From the NCBI RefSeq assembly GCF_009755225.1, contig NZ_WQKZ01000003.1:620001-684000 (forward strand): DNA of 64,000 nucleotides. Direction: 5' to 3'. The position numbers and the translations under genes are program-made. The notes below the pieces were generated by a model that made no database searches, was not told the DNA's origin, and was given only the letters and a program-made list of their open reading frames with translations. The stretch is from Hymenobacter ginkgonis (lineage in GTDB: Bacteria > Bacteroidota > Bacteroidia > Cytophagales > Hymenobacteraceae). Below, piece by piece: positions 58,899-64,000 of the stretch; positions within the stretch are counted from its first letter, which is position 1; each line of letters opens with the position of its first letter.

Positions 58899-61800
58899 TT
58901 AAAAGCCAGCGTTGAGGCCCACCGTGAAGGTGCGCGCCGAGGGGTAAGTCCCGAAGTCGATGCCGGTGGCCCGCACCCCGTCGCCGAGCGAGTTGCTGTT
59001 GGTGCCCTGCTCGGGGTCGAGGCCGGTGTACTTGGTGAACGTCAGCAGGTTCTGCACGCTGGCGAAGACGCGCACCGAGGCAATGCGCAACGGGTGCAGC
59101 AGCTTGTCGCTGAAGGTGTAGCCGAGTTGCACGTTCTTGAGGCGCAGGTACGAACCGTCTTCCAGAAAGCGGTCGGAGGGCTGCTTGTTGTTGGAGGCCC
59201 CGGTCCAGGACAGGCGTGGAAACTGGTTGGTGCTGCCGGGGCCGGTCCAGTAGTTGGTGGCCGCCCGTTCGGTGAGGTTAAAGGCGCGGTAGAAGCCCTC
59301 AATATCCGTGTTTACCTGGTTGTAGAGCTTGTTGCCCTGCACCCCCTGGAAAAACAAGCTCAGGTCAATATTCTTAAAGCTGATGTTGCCCGTCAGGCCA
59401 TAGGTTATTTTCGGAATTGGGCTACCCACAAACGTGCGGTCGTAGCCGTCAATCACCCCATCGGGCACCCCGTCGGGCCCGCTGATGTCCTGAAATTTCA
59501 CGTCGCCCGGCTGAATGCCGGGGCCCTGGTAGGCGTGGGTAAATACCTCCTGCGCAGTCTGAAAAATACCCTCCGTCTTCAGCAGGTAAAACGAGCCAAT
59601 GGGCTGGCCCACACTAGTTAGCGTGGCGTAGTAGTTATTGTCGATGCGGCCGCCCACGATGGGCGTGGCCGTGCCCAGTGACACTACTCGGTTGCGCAGC
59701 GTGGCCATATTGCCGTTCACGCTGTAGCGCCAGTTTTTGCCCACCGTGTTGCGGTAGTTCAGCTCTAGCTCGAAGCCTTGGTTGCGGATTTCACCAGCGT
59801 TCACGGCCGGGTTGCCGCCGTTGCCGGCGCTGCTGGGCTGCGGCAAAAACAGCAGCACATTCGACGTTTTCTTGATAAAATAATCAGCCGAAAGCTGCAG
59901 CGCGCCTTTTAGTAAACCCAGGTCGAGGCCGTAGTTGGTTTGGGTGCTAGTTTCCCAGCGAATATTCGGGTTACCCTTAGTCACCACGCTCAGTGCCTGC
60001 GTCGACACGCCCCCGAATGGGTAGTAGCCAGTATTGCCCACCAGCGAGGCGTAGGGGTAATTGCCAATGGCCGAGTTGCCGAGTTGCCCCAGACTCACGC
60101 GCGCTTTGAGCAATGAAATCCCCTCCAAGTTGCTCATAAAGGCCTCCCGCGCCAGGTTCCAGCCTACTGAGCCGGAGTAAAAATTCTGGGCCCGCATGCC
60201 AGGCGACAACTGCGATGAGGCGTCGCGCCGGAAGTTGACGGTAGCCAAGTAGCGCCCGTCGTAGTCGTAGGTCAGTCGCCCAAATTCCGAAAACAAGGCC
60301 GAGTGAGCCTCACCGCCGCCGTTTTGCTGCACGCCCGTGCCGTTGTCGAGGTACTGGAAGGTGGGCGATTGGTCGACGTAGCCGCGGCGTGAGGCCGAGA
60401 TGGCCCGCGAATTGTTCTTAATAGCCTCGGTACCAACCAGGATATTAAATGTGCTCTTACCCACCGGCAGCTCGTACACGGCCGTGTTGGTCCAGTTGTA
60501 GTTGAAGTCGTTGGTGTTGGACTGCGCCAGCGAGGCCGGCGAGTTGAACGAGCGGTCGATGCCGAAGGTCTTGAAAAACTGCTTGTAATCGGTAATGCGG
60601 AACGTAACGCCGTAGTCCGACCGGACGCGCAGATGCGCGATGGGCGTCACCTCCACATAGGCATTGCCGAGCACCGAATAGGCGTTGAAATTGCGGTCGG
60701 TAGCGTCGGCCAGCGCCACCGGGTTGATGCCGTCGCCTAGGTACGCCGTGGCGGGCTGCCCGCCCGCCGTGGGCAAATCCACAAACTGCCCCTGGTCGTT
60801 GTAAACCGGCGTGCCCGGCGTACGAAACAGCGCGTAGCGCACAATACTGGCCCCTGGGTTGCCGTCGCCGAAACCATCGCCGGAGGTGCCGACCTGCCGG
60901 GTTTTAGCGTACGAGAGGTTGGCGTTGGTACCAATTTTAACAAACTTTGACAGCGAGCTGCTCACTGCCGTGCGCAGGTTGTACCGGTCGTAGGAGGAGT
61001 TATTTATCAGGCCGTCCTGCGTCAGGTAGCTGCCCGATACGATGTACTGCGAGTTTTCGCCGCCGCCGCTTACATCGAGCTGCACGTTGTGCTGCCAGGC
61101 GGGCTTTAACACTTCTTTTAGCCAGTTCACATCGGGCAGTGTGGCGGCCAGCGTCGCCGGAAAGGGCGCGCGGCCATCGTTTTGGGCGGCTACGTTGTAG
61201 GCGTTTACATACTGCGCCGTGTTGGCCATCTTGATGAGATTGGCCGCCGTTTGCACGCCACTGTAGCCGCTTAGGCTCAGCCGCGGCTTGCCCGATTTGC
61301 CGTGCTTCGTCGTCACCACTACCACCCCGTTCGATGCCCGCGCCCCGTAAATGGCGGCCGATGAGGCATCTTTTAGAATATTAATACTCTCAATATCATT
61401 GGGCGAAATCTGGTTAATGCCGTCCTTGGTTGGCACCCCGTCGATGATGTAAAGCGGGTTGTTGTCGTTGATAGTGCCCACGCCCCGAATGCGCACCGCG
61501 ATATTCTCGCCCGGCGCGCCCGTGGCCGCCGTCACGGCCACGCCTGCCGCCTTGCCTTGCAAAATCTGCGCGGGCGTAGTCACCGGCAAGTCGCTGATAT
61601 CGCGCTGGTTCACTTGTGCCACGGCCCCGGTGAGGTCGGCCTTGCGCTCGGTGGTATAGCCCAGCACCACCACGTCGCTCAGCGTCTGCACATCAGTAGC
61701 CAGCGCGATGGTAAGCTGCGTGCGTCCCTCCAGCGGTATTTCCTGCGTTACAAAGCCAATGGCCGATATCACCAACGTGGCGTTGGCGTCGGGCAGACTA

Positions 61801-62354
61801 AGGGAAAAGCTGCCATCGGCGTTGGTAGTGGTGCCGTTGGATGTGCCTTTGACCAACACAGTCACGCCAGGTATTGCCGCGCCATCGGGGCCCATTACCC
61901 GGCCCGTAATGGGCACTGCGGCGGGGGCTACGGTCCCTTCTACCAGGGGGGGGATAGGCCCGCCTTTGCCTGCAATCGATTGCGGCTCGGGACCCGGCAA
62001 TTTGGGCTGTGAGATAACGTACACATTGTAGTCAGTTTTCTCTATACGCAGGCCGCTGGCTGTCACCGCATAGGTCAACTGTTCTTCCCAGGTTTTAAAC
62101 GTGTGAGCGGTTATATCGACGAATCGGTTCTTTACTAACTCACTGCGGTACATGAAGAATACGTGATGCGTTTTCTTCAAGTCCAACAAGATGGTTTCCA
62201 GCGACGTGCCGCGTTCTGCCGCCCGTACCGGATTCGATTCTGCGTTTTGGACTGGCCGAAGCATTGCCACTACAGGGGTCTGCGCCCGGGCAATATGCAG
62301 GCCCCCGGCAACCAAAAAAGGCAGCAGCTTTAAGGAAGGAGTATAGTGGACCAT
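58899..62354 (-). CDS. susC: SusC/RagA TonB-dependent outer-membrane transporter with STN domain
   Basis: 1151 residues. After a leader (LLPFLVAGGLHIARAQ), an STN signalling domain (about 47-115, SLETILLDLKKTHHVFFMYR, TYAVTASGLRIEKTDYNVYV), a carboxypeptidase-D-like domain (about 145-225, ITGRVMGPDGAAIPGVTVLV), the plug (about 235-360, IIDGVPTKDGINQISPNDIE, SINILKDASSAAIYGARASN) and a long beta barrel ending in ARTFTVGLNAGF. The STN domain links it to the FecR anti-sigma and ECF sigma just upstream, so binding of substrate should switch on the locus. It imports oligosaccharides with TonB energy. TonB itself is not here. Confidence 0.95.
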   Translation of the reverse strand: MVHYTPSLKLLPFLVAGGLHIARAQTPVVAMLRPVQNAESNPVRAAERGTSLETILLDLKKTHHVFFMYRSELVKNRFVDITAHTFKTWEEQLTYAVTASGLRIEKTDYNVYVISQPKLPGPEPQSIAGKGGPIPPLVEGTVAPAAVPITGRVMGPDGAAIPGVTVLVKGTSNGTTTNADGSFSLSLPDANATLVISAIGFVTQEIPLEGRTQLTIALATDVQTLSDVVVLGYTTERKADLTGAVAQVNQRDISDLPVTTPAQILQGKAAGVAVTAATGAPGENIAVRIRGVGTINDNNPLYIIDGVPTKDGINQISPNDIESINILKDASSAAIYGARASNGVVVVTTKHGKSGKPRLSLSGYSGVQTAANLIKMANTAQYVNAYNVAAQNDGRAPFPATLAATLPDVNWLKEVLKPAWQHNVQLDVSGGGENSQYIVSGSYLTQDGLINNSSYDRYNLRTAVSSSLSKFVKIGTNANLSYAKTRQVGTSGDGFGDGNPGASIVRYALFRTPGTPVYNDQGQFVDLPTAGGQPATAYLGDGINPVALADATDRNFNAYSVLGNAYVEVTPIAHLRVRSDYGVTFRITDYKQFFKTFGIDRSFNSPASLAQSNTNDFNYNWTNTAVYELPVGKSTFNILVGTEAIKNNSRAISASRRGYVDQSPTFQYLDNGTGVQQNGGGEAHSALFSEFGRLTYDYDGRYLATVNFRRDASSQLSPGMRAQNFYSGSVGWNLAREAFMSNLEGISLLKARVSLGQLGNSAIGNYPYASLVGNTGYYPFGGVSTQALSVVTKGNPNIRWETSTQTNYGLDLGLLKGALQLSADYFIKKTSNVLLFLPQPSSAGNGGNPAVNAGEIRNQGFELELNYRNTVGKNWRYSVNGNMATLRNRVVSLGTATPIVGGRIDNNYYATLTSVGQPIGSFYLLKTEGIFQTAQEVFTHAYQGPGIQPGDVKFQDISGPDGVPDGVIDGYDRTFVGSPIPKITYGLTGNISFKNIDLSLFFQGVQGNKLYNQVNTDIEGFYRAFNLTERAATNYWTGPGSTNQFPRLSWTGASNNKQPSDRFLEDGSYLRLKNVQLGYTFSDKLLHPLRIASVRVFASVQNLLTFTKYTGLDPEQGTNSNSLGDGVRATGIDFGTYPSARTFTVGLNAGF

Positions 62355-62399
62355 GGGTGGGAAATGAGAAAGGGTGAAAAGCAGCAGGTCAGGTGGTGC

Positions 62400-63467
62400 T
62401 CAGTCAAACCGAACCTGGCTGCCAGTGCGGTGCACGTTGGTATCCAGCGATTTGGCGAGGGTAGTCAGCAGCACATCTAGGTCGTGGTTGGGCACTGAGC
62501 CCGTGAGCTTTTGCTGGCGCAAAGCCGGGTTGCGCAGGGTAATGTGCAGCCCGTAAGTGTCTTCTAGTAAGGTGATGACTTCTGCCATCGGTGTGTCGTC
62601 AAAGTCTAGGTGGCCGCTAGTCCATGCCGCGTACAGAGGGGCATTGACGGCACGCTTGGCCAGTGGCGCAGCGGGAGCGGCCGGCAGAAACTCCGCCAGT
62701 TCACCGGGCTTCAGCAGCAGCTCTTCGGTGTGGCCAGCGAACTGGTGCCGCAGCTGCACCTGCCCCGATTGCAGAATTACATTCGTCCGGCCCGGCCGAT
62801 TCAATACGTCGAACTGCGTGCCGAGCACGGCCACGTCGAGCGGCCCGGCGTGTACTGTAAACTTCACCTTGGCTGGCGCATGAGCTACGGCTGTCAGTTG
62901 GGCGGGCGCGGTGTGTTGCACTTGAAAAAACGCCTCGCCGGTCAGCCATACTTCGCGGGCGTGGCCCGGTTGCCAGGGGGTAGCCAGTTTCAGCACCGAG
63001 TTGTCGTTCAGGGTCACGCGCGAGCCGTCGGGCAGGTGCACCTGCCGGTGCTCACCGGCGCGGGTGGCATAGCTGGTCCAAGCCGGAGCTGGCGCAACGG
63101 TGGCGTACTGCCACACGCCTACCCCCACCACGCCCAGCACCAGCGCGGCCACCGCCACGCTGGCCCAAACTCGGGCGCGTTGGCTCACTCGTAGCACGGG
63201 CTGCTGCCGGGGCGTGGTGGGTAGGTGCAGCGCTCGCCACAGCTTCGCAGCTTCCACTTGCTTGAGGTGATGAGGCAGGGGCGGCGAATAGCTGGTCGCC
63301 AGCAATTGTAGCAGCGCCATTGCTTCGTCGGCTTCCGCTTGCTTGGCAGGGTGCTGCGCCAGCCACGCAAGCCAAAACTGGCCGGCCGCTGGGTCGTGAC
63401 CCAGCGCGAATGCCTGGAATGATTCGTCGGCTAAAAAATCTTCGGTGGAGTAAGCAGCGTAGTTCAT
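62400..63467 (-). CDS. FecR-family anti-sigma/signal transducer
   Basis: 355 residues from the ATG at 63467 (MNYAAYSTEDFLADESFQAF); the frame also has a TTG two codons earlier. A cytosolic anti-sigma region (about 1-90) precedes one membrane helix (about 103-122, VWASVAVAALVLGVVGVGVW), then the periplasmic FecR domain (about 135-235, YATRAGEHRQVHLPDGSRVT, LNDNSVLKLATPWQPGHARE, VWLTGEAFFQV) and a C-terminal DUF4974/STN-like domain (LDFDDTPMAEVITLLEDTYG, LHITLRNPALRQQKLTGSVP). It relays the SusC signal to the sigma factor upstream. The susC gene starts 45 bp downstream. Confidence 0.94.
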   Translation of the reverse strand: MNYAAYSTEDFLADESFQAFALGHDPAAGQFWLAWLAQHPAKQAEADEAMALLQLLATSYSPPLPHHLKQVEAAKLWRALHLPTTPRQQPVLRVSQRARVWASVAVAALVLGVVGVGVWQYATVAPAPAWTSYATRAGEHRQVHLPDGSRVTLNDNSVLKLATPWQPGHAREVWLTGEAFFQVQHTAPAQLTAVAHAPAKVKFTVHAGPLDVAVLGTQFDVLNRPGRTNVILQSGQVQLRHQFAGHTEELLLKPGELAEFLPAAPAAPLAKRAVNAPLYAAWTSGHLDFDDTPMAEVITLLEDTYGLHITLRNPALRQQKLTGSVPNHDLDVLLTTLAKSLDTNVHRTGSQVRFD

Positions 63468-63635
63468 AGGCAACTAGCAGAGTTAAATAGCGGTATTGCA
63501 CCGCCGTTTGCTAACGGCCAAGTAGTCGTTAGCAGCCCCACTCATTTCCATCACGGCTCAAGCAGCCGTTTATACTCATTCCGGCTAAAACTTTTTTTGA
63601 AGTTACTAAGATTTCAAGAACTAACACGCACTTTG

Positions 63636-63999
63636 TTAGCTAATTAAGAGGCACAGCAACACCAGGGCCAACACCTTGCGCAGCGTTTGCAAAGCCTTAA
63701 AAATCAGATTGCGAACTGACTGCGTATTCAAAGTCATCACTTCCGCAATGCGCTCATAAGAAAACCCATCAAAAAACTTCAAATACAGCGCCTCACGCTG
63801 GCGCTTCGAGAGCTGATTGAGGGCGGCCAGTAGCCGGGCGCTCTGCTCCGCATCAACCTGCTGGGCAATCAAGAACTCCTCGTGCGAGTAGGTAACCTCA
63901 AACGAGTCGGTGTAGGTAGGCAGCAGGTAGCGGTGTCGCCGCAGTAGCTTGGTTTCGTCGCCTAGGTGCCGCCGCAACGCCTTGAATAAGTACGCTTTC
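63636..63999 (-). CDS. ECF sigma factor, 3' part running off the right edge
   Basis: 121 residues visible; the 5' end (region 2) lies beyond the window. The visible frame starts KAYLFKALRRHLGDETKLLR and goes through SHEEFLIAQQVDAEQSARLL to sigma region 4: LNQLSKRQREALYLKFFDGF, SYERIAEVMTLNTQSVRNLI, FKALQTLRKVL. Both helices of the -35-binding domain are complete. Placement just before FecR and SusC makes it the activator of this locus. Stop at 63636-63638. Confidence 0.92.
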   Translation of the reverse strand, partial: KAYLFKALRRHLGDETKLLRRHRYLLPTYTDSFEVTYSHEEFLIAQQVDAEQSARLLAALNQLSKRQREALYLKFFDGFSYERIAEVMTLNTQSVRNLIFKALQTLRKVLALVLLCLLIS

Positions 64000-64000
64000 A

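Noticed and set aside
1..64000. Stop-codon recoding (TAA/TAG as Gln)
   Set aside because: Many intact genes here end in TAA or TAG at the expected family length, so a general code change is not credible.

Overview
The window is GC-rich (roughly 60% or more by eye) and tightly packed. It suggests a Bacteroidota chromosome, most likely a Hymenobacter-like Cytophagales: a SusC/SusD pair with a FecR/ECF-sigma cassette, two DUF3500 proteins, multi-PAS histidine kinases, few Shine-Dalgarno sequences, and a very frequent GGGGTAGG-type octamer. The species is inferred, not proven. No rRNA, tRNA, CRISPR array or complete insertion sequence was found.

Layout. 0-4.4 kb: secreted carbohydrate-active enzymes (end of a GH43, GH51 arabinofuranosidase, small secreted protein, BNR_4 beta-propeller). 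4.4-10.7 kb: PAS histidine kinase and flavin monooxygenase on the minus strand, a patatin-like lipase on the plus strand, and a DUF5694 protein on the minus strand. 11-13.4 kb: a minus-strand cluster with a diadenylate cyclase split by an in-frame stop, a membrane coiled-coil protein and possible gene remnants. 14-20.7 kb: TPR histidine kinase, cNMP-binding domain fused to a thioredoxin-reductase-like flavoprotein, CPA1 antiporter, chloroperoxidase-like hydrolase. 20.8-26.4 kb: a broken RidA-like lipoprotein, then GH106 and CE15 genes that abut (TAA followed directly by ATG). 26.5-30.2 kb: NTF2-like protein, ClpP, truncated ECF sigma factor with a small partner, and an SDR divergent from an HxlR regulator. 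30.3-34.1 kb: HupE-like membrane protein with two DUF3500 paralogues. 34.6-40.2 kb: two SDRs, a giant PAS kinase interrupted by an amber codon, and a kinase remnant. 40.3-44.4 kb: azoreductase/HxlR and MocR/GNAT/PaiB divergent pairs, both with candidate operators between the genes. 44.4-47.1 kb: an AT-rich island with an acyltransferase. 47.2-54.5 kb: YitT protein, HEAT plus cNMP-binding protein, OmpR-type two-component system with phased repeats upstream, YncE propeller, half-size EamA transporter. 55-64 kb: a polysaccharide utilisation locus running ECF sigma, FecR, SusC (with signalling domain), SusD, LamG lipoprotein, GH130.

How it works together. The sigma/FecR/SusC set is a trans-envelope signalling cassette: SusC senses substrate through its N-terminal STN domain, FecR relays this across the inner membrane, and the sigma factor drives the locus. 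The GH43, GH51, BNR_4, GH106 and CE15 genes point to plant cell-wall side chains (arabinose, rhamnose, glucuronate esters) as food. Most of the rest is environmental sensing and redox housekeeping.

A striking feature is gene decay. The RidA lipoprotein (two stops and a frameshift), the diadenylate cyclase and the PAS kinase have internal stops, and a further stop may separate 12664-13371 from its downstream frame. Every one of these is TAA or TAG, one C-to-T change from a glutamine codon. Several 3' gene remnants lie nearby.
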